A stretch of DNA of 64,000 nucleotides. Origin: Engelhardtia mirabilis (GTDB taxonomy: Bacteria > Planctomycetota > UBA1135 > GCA-002686595). Of the stretch, positions 28,705 to 37,800 are shown piece by piece. How positions within the stretch are numbered: the stretch's first letter is position 1; every line of letters begins with the position of its first letter. The translations under genes were made by a program, and so were the position numbers. The notes under the pieces were generated by a model, which saw only the letters and a list, made by a program, of their open reading frames with translations, searched no databases and was not told where the DNA came from. Location of the stretch: positions 2,852,001-2,916,000 of the forward strand of contig CP036296.1 in assembly GCA_007751255.1 (NCBI GenBank). The letters run 5' to 3'.

Positions 28705-29403
28705 ATGAAGCTCTCCATCGTCATCCCGGTCTACAACGAGGAAACGACCCTCGAGGAGATCGTGGAGCGCGTCCAGCAGGCGCCCTACGAGAAGGAACTG
28801 ATCCTCGTCGACGACTGCTCGAAGGACTCGACGCCCGAGATCATGGCGAAGCTCGAGCAGCAGTACGACAACGTGCGCTGCTTCCGGCACGAGGTCAACA
28901 AGGGCAAGGGCGGCGCCCTGGCCACGGGCTTCAGCAAGGTCTCGGGCGACGTGGTCCTGATCCAGGACGCGGACCTCGAGTACGACCCGGCCGACTACCC
29001 CGTGCTCTTGCGCCCGATCGAGGAGGCCGGCGCCGACGTTGTCTACGGCAGCCGCTTCCTGGGTGGCCCCTACGTGCGCGTGCACCTGTTCTACCACTAC
29101 CTCGGGAACCGCTTCCTGACGTTGATGTCGAACTGCTTCACCAACCTCAACCTGACCGACATGGAGACCTGCTACAAGGTCTTCCGGCGCGAGGTGGCGG
29201 ACAAGATCGACATCCAGTCGAGCACCTTCGCGGTGGAGCCCGAGATCACCGCCAAGGTCGCGCGCCTGCGCTGCCGGATCTACGAGGTCCCGATCAGCTA
29301 CGCCGGCCGCGACTACTCCGAGGGCAAGAAGATCGGGCCCAAGGACGCGGTCATCGCCCTGTGGGCCATCGTGCGCTGGAGCCCGCTGTTCTTCAGGGGC
29401 TGA
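28705..29403 (+). CDS. Glycosyltransferase family 2 (DPM1/polyprenyl-phosphate type)
   Basis: A compact 232-residue GT2: KLSIVIPVYNEETTLEEIVE, LILVDDCSKDSTPEIM, NKGKGGALATGFSKVSGDVVLIQDADLEYDP (DxD), VVYGSRFLGG and DMETCYKVFRREV, then EVPISYAGRDYSEGKKIG. This set is typical of soluble enzymes transferring a hexose to dolichyl- or undecaprenyl-phosphate. No C-terminal membrane helices. ATG at 28705. Last gene of the transferase cluster, followed by a strong hairpin at 29468-29505. Lipid-linked sugars made here could feed the ArnT-like enzyme at 48.6 kb, but that link is inference. Confidence 0.92.
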   Translation: MKLSIVIPVYNEETTLEEIVERVQQAPYEKELILVDDCSKDSTPEIMAKLEQQYDNVRCFRHEVNKGKGGALATGFSKVSGDVVLIQDADLEYDPADYPVLLRPIEEAGADVVYGSRFLGGPYVRVHLFYHYLGNRFLTLMSNCFTNLNLTDMETCYKVFRREVADKIDIQSSTFAVEPEITAKVARLRCRIYEVPISYAGRDYSEGKKIGPKDAVIALWAIVRWSPLFFRG

Positions 29404-29467
29404 GCTCCCGAAGGGGTGATGCCGAGCGCGACCGAGTCCCGGTGGACTCGGTCCGGCCGCCGCGATC

Positions 29468-29505
29468 CCCGGCCCCGCCGATGCCTGCGCATCGGCGGGG
29501 CCGGG
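29468..29505. terminator. Strong bidirectional hairpin terminator
   Basis: A perfect 17-bp stem (CCCGGCCCCGCCGATGC paired with its complement) closed by a CTGC tetraloop. It lies between the last glycosyltransferase gene (plus, ends 29403) and the FG-GAP gene (minus, ends 29533). No T-run follows, as is common in very GC-rich genomes. The convergent location supports termination of both transcripts. Confidence 0.75.
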
Positions 29506-29532
29506 CGTCGATCGCCGCGCGCCCCGAGGTCC

Positions 29533-30765
29533 TCAGGACTCGCTCGGCGGGAGCTGGCGCAGGAACCAGACGAAGCCGGTGCCGTCCTCGTGGAGGATCT
29601 CTCCGCGGGCGTCCCAGAGGGCTTGGTAGTCGGCCGTGAGCTCGTCGGTCCACTCGGACCCGGCCGCCTGGAAGCGCTCCATGAACTCTGCCTCGCGCAG
29701 GTCCCAGGCGTCGAGCCGCTCGCGGGCGGCGGCCTCGTCGAGGCCCTCGCCCGGCGTGGTGACCTGCGCGCAGTCGCCGACGAGCAGGTCGAAGCGGCCG
29801 TCGCCGTCGACGTCGTCGACCCACACCCGCAGGGAGCCCTGGGGACCGTCGATGTGCCCCTCGCCGAAGACGATCTGGCCGGACATGACCGCGCGGCTCA
29901 CCGGGACGTCGAACAGCTCGACGGGCTCGGCGAAGTCCGCCGGCCCCGCGCCGGTGTGCTCGAAGAGGTCGATGCCGCGCACCGATCCGCTGACCAGGTC
30001 CAAGTCGCCGTCCCCGTCCCAGTCGAAGAAGACCGGGTCGCTGTGGTGCTCCACGACCAAGGGCTCGCCCCCGCGGGTCAGTTGTACCGAGTCCGGGGCG
30101 AAGGCTCCGTTCCCCGCGCCGCGGAACAGGTGGAAGGTGCCCTCGAAGTTGCCGGAGACGATGTCCAGGTGCCCGTCGCCGTCGAAGTCGACCGCGGTGG
30201 GGCGGGTGCAGATCTTGCCGATGGACTCGTCCACGCCGCTGATGATGAGCGGCTCGCCGTCGGTCCCGAGCAGGGTCTCGGGCTCACCGAAGCCGCCGCC
30301 CTCGAGCCCGGGCAGGACCCAGAAGAGGCCGGCCATGTCCTCCTCCATCCGAGAGTAGGAGCCCGAGAGCAGGTCGATGCGTCCGTCGCCGTTGACATCC
30401 ACGAACTGTGGAGTCGAGGAAGTGCATCACCAGACGCCGGGCACCTCGACCACGTCGCCCGCCGCGCGCAGCCAATCGCCGGCGCCGAACCGCCCCTGGC
30501 CGAGGCCCGGATAGACCATCATCTTCCCGCCCTTGAACTGCCCGACGACCAGGTCTGCGTGGCCGTCGCCGTCCAGGTCGTGGAGGGCCGGCGCGGCGTA
30601 GCCGGGCGCCTCGGTGCGGATCACCGCCCCGGCGGCCTGCAGGCGCACCGGCGGGGCGAACTGGACGGACTTCGCCGATCGGTTCGGCTGGGCGGCTCGA
30701 ATCGGGGCGACCCCGGCCGCGTCGGGCCCTTGGGCCAGGGCGGCGGCCAACATCACGATCAACAT
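29533..30765 (-). CDS. Candidate selenoprotein: secreted FG-GAP/VCBS-repeat protein with in-frame UGA (copy 2)
   Basis: Read as one 410-residue protein in which codon 113 is TGA (30427-30429), decoded as selenocysteine. Upstream: short signal peptide MLIVMLAAALAQG and a first repeat with DLDGDGHADLVVGQF. Downstream in the same frame: VDVNGDGRIDLLSGSYS, VDFDGDGHLDIVSGNF, DWDGDGDLDLVSGS and VDDVDGDGRFDLLVGD, the calcium-binding loops of a beta-propeller. The UGA sits in PGVW-U-CTSSTPQF. The neighbouring paralogue has UGA at the identical position with the same flanks, and a conserved hairpin follows. FG-GAP homologues in planctomycetes, as I recall them, have Cys-Cys here. The ATG at 30765 has GAGG upstream. 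A C-terminal helical stretch ends with FVWFLRQLPPSES. The alternative is two adjacent ORFs split by a nonsense codon. Confidence 0.75.
30394..30415 (-). promoter_or_regulatory. Candidate bacterial SECIS hairpin (copy 2)
   Basis: On the minus strand, GACUCCAC-AGUUC-GUGGAUGUC forms an 8-bp stem with one bulged U and a 5-nt loop. The loop begins 20 nt after the UGA (30427-30429), the same distance as the SelB-binding loop in E. coli fdhF. The loop holds GU, and the bulged U recalls the critical unpaired U of bacterial SECIS elements, though here it is on the 3' side. The codons ACT and CCA used here are unusual for this genome. Confidence 0.6.
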
Positions 30766-30825
30766 GCTTGCCTCACTTCGGAATCAGAGGGTCGAGGGTC
30801 GTTCCGGGCCAGTCGGCGCCGGTGG

Positions 30826-32100
30826 TCAGTGGGGTCCGCCCGCGTCGGGGCCCGGGGACGCGGGGGCTCGGCGAGTGGGCTGCGCGGGGCGCTGCAGGTA
30901 CATCCAGACGAACCCGGCGCCGCTTCCTTCCACGATCTCCGCGCGCTCCGCCCACAGGGCGTCCCAGGCCGCCTGGAATGCCTCCTGGGTCAGCTCCGGC
31001 GTCACGGTGCGCCGCTGGAGCGCCTGGCTGCGGGCGTTCCATTGGGCGAGCCGGGTCGCGGCCGTGGCCTCGTCCAGGCCTTCGGCCGGGTAGGTCACCG
31101 TCGCCTTGTCGCCGACCAGGAGGTCCACCAGGCCGTCCCCGTCGAGGTCGCCCGCCCACACGCGCAGGTTCTGCTCGGGGGCGCGGAGGTGGGCGTCGCC
31201 GAAGCGCGGTGGGTCGGGGGAGTGCTCGGGCAGGACCCCCTCGACCAGGGTGCGGGGCTGGCCGAAGACCGGAGCGTGGACGTCGCCCTCGTTCAGGAAC
31301 AGGTAGACGCCCCGCGAGGAGCCGCTGACCAGGTCCTGGTCGCCGTCGCCGTCCCAATCGATGAAGAACGGGTCGCTCTTGGACGAGACCGCCACGCGGG
31401 ATCCACCAGTCCGGCGCAGCTCGTGGCTGCGCGGCGAGAAGCGGCCAGGACCCTCGCCGGCGAAGACGTGGAACGTCCCGGCGGAGTTGCCGCTGACAAT
31501 GTCCGGCCAGCCGTCGCCGTTCAGGTCGACGGCGGTGGGCCGGGTGCAGCTTCGCTCCGAGCTGGTGGCGTCGGGGGAGCCGATCACGAGCGGCTGGCCG
31601 TCGGACCCCTCGAGCACCTCGGGGGCGCGGAAGCCGCCACCCTCGACCCCGGCCATGACCCAGAACAGGCCGAAGCGGTGGTCGCCCTCGCGCTGTCGGA
31701 AGGAGCCCGAGAGCAGGTCGACCAGCCCGTCACCGTTGACGTCCACGAACTGTGGAGTCGCGCTGGTGCATCACCAGACCCCGGGCACCTGGGCGATCTC
31801 CCCGCCGGCCATGAGCCACTCACCCTCGGCGAAGCGGCCCTCGGCCAGGGCCGGGTAGACCTTGATCCGTCCATCCTTGAAATGTCCGACCACCAGGTCG
31901 CGCAGACCGTCGCCGGTCAGATCGAAGAGGGTCGGCGTGGCGTAGCCGGGCGGGGGAGTGCGTACCGGCTGGCCCGCGGCGACGAGGCGACGGGGAGCGC
32001 TGAAGTTGATCCGCTCGAGCGGTGGACGCTCGGCCTGGGCCGGCGCGCGCGGCGACTCGACCAGTTGGCCCGTGGCAACCGACAGCAACAGGGTCAGCAT
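30826..32100 (-). CDS. Candidate selenoprotein: secreted FG-GAP/VCBS-repeat protein with in-frame UGA (copy 1)
   Basis: 424 residues when TGA codon 110 (31771-31773) is read as selenocysteine. Signal peptide MLTLLLSVATGQLVESPRA; GAGGAG lies 7 nt before the ATG. The first repeat, DLTGDGLRDLVVGHFKDGRI, leads to PGVW-U-CTSATPQF. The frame then continues through VDVNGDGLVDLLSGSF, VDLNGDGWPDIVSGNSAG, DWDGDGDQDLVSGSSRG and DLDGDGLVDLLVGD. The two tandem copies are clearly paralogous along their full length but have diverged considerably, yet both keep the UGA and the next Cys. A broken gene would not be expected to preserve the same stop and an intact frame behind it. Extracytoplasmic, with calcium loops and a vicinal Sec-Cys pair; redox or metal-binding role unknown. 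60 bp upstream of copy 2, probably one transcript. Confidence 0.75.
31738..31759 (-). promoter_or_regulatory. Candidate bacterial SECIS hairpin (copy 1)
   Basis: The same element as in copy 2: GACUCCAC-AGUUC-GUGGACGUC, beginning 12 nt after the UGA, with its loop at +20 to +24. Only one of 22 bases differs from copy 2 (the bulged U is C), even at synonymous positions, although the flanking codons differ. This conservation is stronger than the protein requires. Confidence 0.6.
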
Positions 32101-32249
32101 GGGAGGCTCCTCGGCTCGACGTTCGAAGGGGCGCCGGGCGAGTCGCCGGCGGTCGGGCGATCCTACCAGCGGCCCCGGCCGGACTCGGTATCGGCCCGGT
32201 CACGGGAGTGGCGCTTCCGCGCAGGTGTCCTGGGCTCGCTCGGCGTTCC

Positions 32250-32510
32250 GATCGAGCGGTGCCGGCCGGCGCGTCGGATCCGCCGCCAGCCGACTGGAAA
32301 ATCCTCTGACCAAGCGTGAACCGGCCGGGGTGAACTCCGTTCCCGGGCCCCACGCAGCGACTCCGTTGGGAACGACGGGACCGTGGCGGCTTCGGGCTGA
32401 TCGGCTACCTCGACCGGACCATCGTTCGGGGTTGGTCGACCTCGGCACCTCCCCCCGTACCGGCGCTCAAGCGCCCTCCCCAAGCGCCGGCGCGCGGGCC
32501 AGGCCCGCGT
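32250..32510 (+). promoter_or_regulatory. Candidate divergent cobalamin-type riboswitch and expression platform
   Basis: The 434-bp leader between 32100 and 32535 has no gene. At about 32318-32363 it reads AACCGGCC, GGGGTGAACTCC, then GGGCCCC and CGCAGCGACT. This order resembles the GGUGnnAAnuCC...CCCGCAnC core of B12 riboswitches; the GCAGCG form occurs in E. coli btuB. A GGTGCC lies upstream at 32259-32264 and a weak B12-box-like GGCTACCTC at 32403-32411. Two hairpins follow: GGCGCT-CA-AGCGCC (32462-32475) and CGCGGGCC-A-GGCCCGCG (32493-32509), the second ending 25 bp before the receptor start, suitable as a terminator or sequestering stem. The pattern match is by eye only. Confidence 0.5.
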
Positions 32511-32534
32511 CGAGCCGTCCATCGAGGAACACCA

Positions 32535-34814
32535 TTGCGCGGTCTGACTTCGCCCCTTCGTGTCTGCATCCTCACCGGCTCGCTCTTGGTTGGGTGCGAG
32601 GCCCTGGCCTTCGCGTCGCACCAAGTGTCCGGCTCGGCCGACCCCGGAGCCGACCCGGGAGTGGTCGCTCGCCCGGCCACCGATTCGGCCGAAGTAGCAG
32701 GCGCAGGGGTCGTTGGCCGCGATGGGCGGCAGGCAGCCACTCCCGGAACCGACGCCTCCGAAACCGTGGTCACCGCCACGCGGCACCCCGAGCGGCCGTT
32801 CGACATTCCGCTCGCGGTGACCGTCGTCCCGCGCGAGGAGTTGCGCGAGCAGAGCGCGCGCACCGCCGCCGAGGCCCTGCGGCGCAAGCCGGGGATCTGG
32901 GTCCAGAAGACCGGCCACCTGGGTGGCGCACCGATCCTGCGCGGATTCATGGGAAACCGTGTCACCTACCTCTTCGACGGCATCCGGCGCAACACGGCCG
33001 GGCTCTTCGCGGGTCCCAACTCGTACCTGCAGAACATCGACGCCCTCGATATCGATCGGATCGAGGTCGTGCGCGGCCCGGGTTCGGTGCTCTACGGCTC
33101 CGACGCCATCGGCGGGGTGATCAACGTGATCAGCAACGAGGTTCCCCGCTTCGCACCCGAGCCGAGCCTCGGCGGCAACCTCTACACCCGCTACGGGAGC
33201 GCCGACCAGGAGTGGTCGAGCCGGGTCGAGAGCTACTACTCGGACGGCGACGTCTTCGCGCACATCGGCGGCACCTCCCGCGAGATCGGTGACGTCGAGG
33301 GCGGACAGGGCGTCGGGGTCCAATCCCCGAGTGGCTGGCGCGAGCGCGACCTGGACGCACAACTCGACCTGCGTATCGACGCCAAGTCGTCGGTCGAGCT
33401 GTTCCTGCAGTCCTTCTCGCGGCCCAGGGGTTATCGCTATGACCGCCCGAACTGGGTCCAGTCGAACGACCGGGACCTGTACGGCGCGCGCTACCGGGCC
33501 GAGGATCTGGGCGGCTTCGTGAGCGAGCTGGAGGTGACCGGCTACTTCCACGACCAGGAGGACTTCATCGACGAGAAGTTCTTCGACTCCGACTCCGACG
33601 AGGAGACCCTCGGTTTCGAGGTTCAGGCCACGTCCTACGTCGGCAGCGACGTGCGCCTGATCTACGGGCTGCACGTCCATCGGGATCAGATCGAGAAGAG
33701 CAACCCCCAGGCGGGCACCGTCGATCCGGACGTCGAGTGGATCAACCCCGCCGCCTACGTCCTGTCCGAGTGGCAGGCGACCGAGCGCCTGCGCCTCGAC
33801 CTGGGTCTGCGTTGGGACAGCTTCACCCTCGACTCCAGCGCGCCCCAGTTGGGGCAGCTCGATCCGGTGCTGCAGACCGCCATCGGCAACGGGGCCCTGT
33901 CCCTGAACGACCTGGAGCTGAACGAGAGCGACCAGGCCGTCACCGGCGGGTTTGGCGCCGTCTATGCGCTGACCGATCACACCAACCTGGTGGCCCACGT
34001 GGGGCGCGCTTTCCGCGCCCCCAACAAGAACGACCTGCTCAGCTTCGGGCAGTTCACCTTCGGCTTCAACGTGCCGGCCACGAACCTCGAGCCGGAGTCG
34101 AGCTGGACCTACGAGCTGGGCGTGCGTACCGAGGACGAGGATTACTCGGCGGCTGCGACGGGCTTCTACACGGAAGTCGACAACGCGATCGTGTCGGCCC
34201 CGGGCACCTTCGACGGCTCGACCTTCGTCGACGTGGACGGCAGCGGCTTCGAGGATCCCGGCGAGGCCGTCTACGTCAAGGGCAACTCCGACGGCACCGT
34301 GCGTGCGACTGGTGTTGAAGTCGAGGCCCGGCGCTGGTTGCCGCGGGACTGGAGTCGGGCGGTGGTCGACGAGGGCGAGTTCTCCTGCTATGGCAACTTC
34401 GCCTGGATCTACGGCGAGGACTCGGGCAGCGGCGAGCCCCTGGATCGGGCCTATCCGGCCAACGGACTGGTCGGCCTGCGCCTGGACGAGACGCGCGAGG
34501 CGAGCGAGAGCCGCTGGTGGCTGGAAGCGGAGCTCTGGCTGGTGCGGAAGTTCGACCGCATCCCCAGCAACCGCAAGACCAGCGATCCGGCCTTCTTCGT
34601 CGATCCCCAGGACCCCTCGTCGGGGCTGATCGGCGGCGACGGTTCCCTGCCCGGCTTCGGGGTGGTCAACCTGCGCGGCGGACGGCGACTCGGCAAGCAC
34701 TCGACCCTTTACGTCGGCGTGGAGAACGTCGGCGACAAGGCCTATCGAGTGAAGGACTCGCGCATCGACGCCCCGGGCATCAACTTCGTCCTCGGCATCA
34801 GCGCGAGCTTCTGA
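32535..34814 (+). CDS. TonB-dependent outer-membrane receptor (corrinoid- or heme-type)
   Basis: 759 residues. An N-terminal signal and a long Ala/Asp-rich spacer (about 25-75) precede the TonB box region ETVVTATRHPE. The plug domain has PLAVTVVPREEL, AAEALRRKPGIWVQ, APILRGFMGNRVTYLFDGIR and RIEVVRGPGSVLYGSDAIGG. The rest is a 22-strand-type barrel ending in the aromatic C-terminus FVLGISASF. The TTG start at 32535 has GAGGA at proper spacing. It opens an operon with a periplasmic CobN-like chelatase and its own ExbB/DUF2149/TonB energiser, so a tetrapyrrole substrate is likely. The leader carries a candidate cobalamin-type riboswitch, favouring corrinoids; the operon shape resembles Bacteroidota hmu heme loci. 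Confidence 0.92.
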   Translation: MRGLTSPLRVCILTGSLLVGCEALAFASHQVSGSADPGADPGVVARPATDSAEVAGAGVVGRDGRQAATPGTDASETVVTATRHPERPFDIPLAVTVVPREELREQSARTAAEALRRKPGIWVQKTGHLGGAPILRGFMGNRVTYLFDGIRRNTAGLFAGPNSYLQNIDALDIDRIEVVRGPGSVLYGSDAIGGVINVISNEVPRFAPEPSLGGNLYTRYGSADQEWSSRVESYYSDGDVFAHIGGTSREIGDVEGGQGVGVQSPSGWRERDLDAQLDLRIDAKSSVELFLQSFSRPRGYRYDRPNWVQSNDRDLYGARYRAEDLGGFVSELEVTGYFHDQEDFIDEKFFDSDSDEETLGFEVQATSYVGSDVRLIYGLHVHRDQIEKSNPQAGTVDPDVEWINPAAYVLSEWQATERLRLDLGLRWDSFTLDSSAPQLGQLDPVLQTAIGNGALSLNDLELNESDQAVTGGFGAVYALTDHTNLVAHVGRAFRAPNKNDLLSFGQFTFGFNVPATNLEPESSWTYELGVRTEDEDYSAAATGFYTEVDNAIVSAPGTFDGSTFVDVDGSGFEDPGEAVYVKGNSDGTVRATGVEVEARRWLPRDWSRAVVDEGEFSCYGNFAWIYGEDSGSGEPLDRAYPANGLVGLRLDETREASESRWWLEAELWLVRKFDRIPSNRKTSDPAFFVDPQDPSSGLIGGDGSLPGFGVVNLRGGRRLGKHSTLYVGVENVGDKAYRVKDSRIDAPGINFVLGISASF

Positions 34815-34819
34815 GCGGT

Positions 34820-37800
34820 ATGCAGACCGTCGGAGGGATGGACTCGGGCATGGGCGGAGATCCTAAGGTTCGGGGCGAGTGCAGTGAGGCGGTGCGGCGG
34901 CGTCCGCCGCGGTACGGGCGGAGCTTCGTGGGACTTCTGGTCGCACTACTCGTGCTCGCGGGGGCGCCGCTCACCACTCGAGCTCAACAGGAGGGCCCGT
35001 CATCCGCCGCGGCGCCCATCGGCGACCTGCCCCGGCTCGGCTTGCTCGGACTGCACGGCGGGGCGATCGAGCCGATCGTCGCCGGGGCGCGGGGTCTGGG
35101 AGCCGAGGCGGTGGGCCTCGACGAGGACTTCCACTCGAGCGAGGCGCCGGATTGGTCCGATCTGGACGCCGTTCTGATTCAGCATCTGCGCGCCGAGGAC
35201 GCCGTGCAATGCGCAGGCGCCATCCGCCGCGCCCGCGCCGCGAACCCCGACCTGGTGGTTCTCGCCATCAGTGGCGGCCTCGACAACGTACTGCCGGAGC
35301 TGACCGCGGACGGAACCGTGGTCACCGATCCGCGGGTAACCGCCCTGTACCGCGCGTCCGGTCCGGAGAATCTGCGCCGACTGATCCTGTACGTCTTGGT
35401 GGCCCACCTCGGCCAGGCCGGGGAGGTCCTGCCGCCCAGGACCGAGAGCGGAGCGACTCTGTTCCACCCGGAGGTCGACGAGGGCTTCGCCGGCGTGGCC
35501 GCCTACCTCGACTGGGCCTCTGAGCGCACGCCCGGCGCCGCCGACGCCCCCCGCGCGGCGATCGCCGTGCACCACATCCACCGCCTGATCCAACAGCCGC
35601 GGGTGGTGGCCGCCCTGGTCGATGCACTCGAGACGCGCGGCATGACGGCCCTGGTGATCGAGGACGGTCAGCCGGCCTACCGGGAGCAGATGCTGGAGTT
35701 CGCCCCCGACGTGGTGCTCCACATCTGCCACAGCCTGGCGGAACCGAGCCTGCGCTCCGAGCTCGGTGTGCCGCACCTGCACTCGATCTTCTTCCGCCTG
35801 CAGTCGATCGAGGAATGGAAGTCCAGCGACGAGGGGCTCGACGCCAGCACGGTCGCCTTCCAGATGACCTCCCAGGAGGTCTTGGGCGCTATCGAGCCCC
35901 AGGTCGGGGCGGGCACCCTGCGCGGGCGCAACAGTCCGGAGGACCTGACGCCTATCCCCGATCGGATCGACCACCTGGCCGACAGGGCCGTCGCCTGGGC
36001 GCACCTCGGTCGCAGCCCCAACGCGGACAAGCACGTCGCGATCGTCTACTACAACCGCGAGCTGGGGAAGGCCGACCTGATGCGCGGCAGCGCGACGGGC
36101 ATGTTCCTGAACGCGCCGCGCAGCTTGATGGCCGTTCTGCGACGCATGCAGGCGGAGGGCTACGCCACCGGACCGCTCCCGACCGACGAGGACGACCTGC
36201 TGGAGCGCATGGTCGACCACGGCCAGCAGATCGGCGCCTGGGCTCCGGACGAACTCGACCGCCTGGCGCGCAGCGGCCAGGCCGTGTTGATCCCGGCCGA
36301 GACCTATCGGGCCTGGTTCGAGGAGCGGGTGCCGCTGCACCGTCGCCGCGAGCTGATCGAGAAGTGGGGGGCGCCGCCGGGCCGCATCCAGGTCTGGAAG
36401 AACGACGAGGGCGCGGAGTTCATGGTCCTGCCGCGGGTCGAGCTGGGCCCGGGCGTGACCCTGCTGCCCCAGCCCCTGCGCGGCGAGGCCCACGATCCGT
36501 CCCTGGCCCACGATCGGCTGGTGCCGCCCTCGCACAACTACTTGGCGACCTACTTCTGGTTGCAGCAGGAGTACGGCGCCGACGCCCTGGTGCATTTCGG
36601 CACCCACGGCACGGAGTTCCTGCTCCCGGGCAAGTCGAACGGCCCCGCGGAGGACGACTGGACCGACCTGATCCTCGGCCGCGTGCCGAACATCAACCTG
36701 TGGGTGGTCAACAACCTGGGTGAGTCGACCCCGGCGCGCCGCCGCGCCTACGCGGTGCTGGTGGACCACATGGTGCCGCCCAGCGTGTCCGCGGGGATTG
36801 CGGACGAGCTGCTCTCCCTGCACGACGACATCGAGAAGTGGATGGCGCTCGAGCCGGGCGCGCTGCGCGAGGAGTTCCGCGCGACGATCACCGAACGCGC
36901 GCTGGCCGAACGCTTGGACCGCGACCTGGAGTTGGCGCAGGACGACGCGGGCCTTCTGACCGTGGATGCCATCGCCGCGGTCTCCGACTACCTGCACGAG
37001 GTGCAGAACGAGACCACGCCGATCAGCCTGCACACCCTGGGCGAGCCGCCCGCGCAGGAGGTGCTGGTGCCCTACCTGGTCACCTGCCTCGGCTCGCGCT
37101 TCCTCGACGACCTGGCACAGGCCATCGGCGTGCCGGCCCGCGGCGGCGCCACGGCGGGGGACTGGGACCAGCTCCAGCGCGGGCGCGCCGAGCGCCTGCT
37201 CGAGTTGCACCTGATGCGCGGCCTCGACGGCGAGTCCGCTCTGCACGCCATCGGAGGCGAGGCCGCCGCTGTCCGCTTGACCGAGGGCGTGCGCAAGGGC
37301 CTCGAGCTGGCGGTGCGCCTGGCCGCGGGCCTGGCAGGAGCCGGCTCGGAGATCGACGGTCTGATGACCGCCCTGTCCGGCGGCTTCGTCGAGCCCGGGC
37401 CCGGCAACAGCCCCGACCGCAACCCGGGCGTGCTTCCGACCGGGCGCAACATGTACCTGCTCAACCCCGAGGAGATCCCCAGCCGTCCCTCGTGGGAGTT
37501 GGCTTGCGCGCTGATCGACCAATTCCTTGTGGCGCAGCTCGAGGACCAGGGCCACTACCCCGCCAAGGTCGGCTTCACCCTGAACTCCTTCGCGAGCTTC
37601 CAGGACTACGGGGTGATGGAGGCGCAGATCCTGTACCTGCTCGGGGTGCGGCCGGTGTGGGACTCCCGCAACCTGGTCAACAGCCTGGAGCTGATCCCGA
37701 GCGAGGAGCTGGGCCGCCCGCGCATCGACGTGTTCATCTCTGCGCTCAGCTACTACCGCGACTTCCTGCCCAGTCGCATGCACCTGCTGGACGAGGCGGT

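Noticed and set aside
29533-32100. Treating the four FG-GAP ORFs as two pseudogenes or as frameshifted genes
   Set aside because: Upstream and downstream ORFs share the same frame, so there is no frameshift. Both paralogues have TGA at the same column with intact downstream sequence, which decay does not explain.
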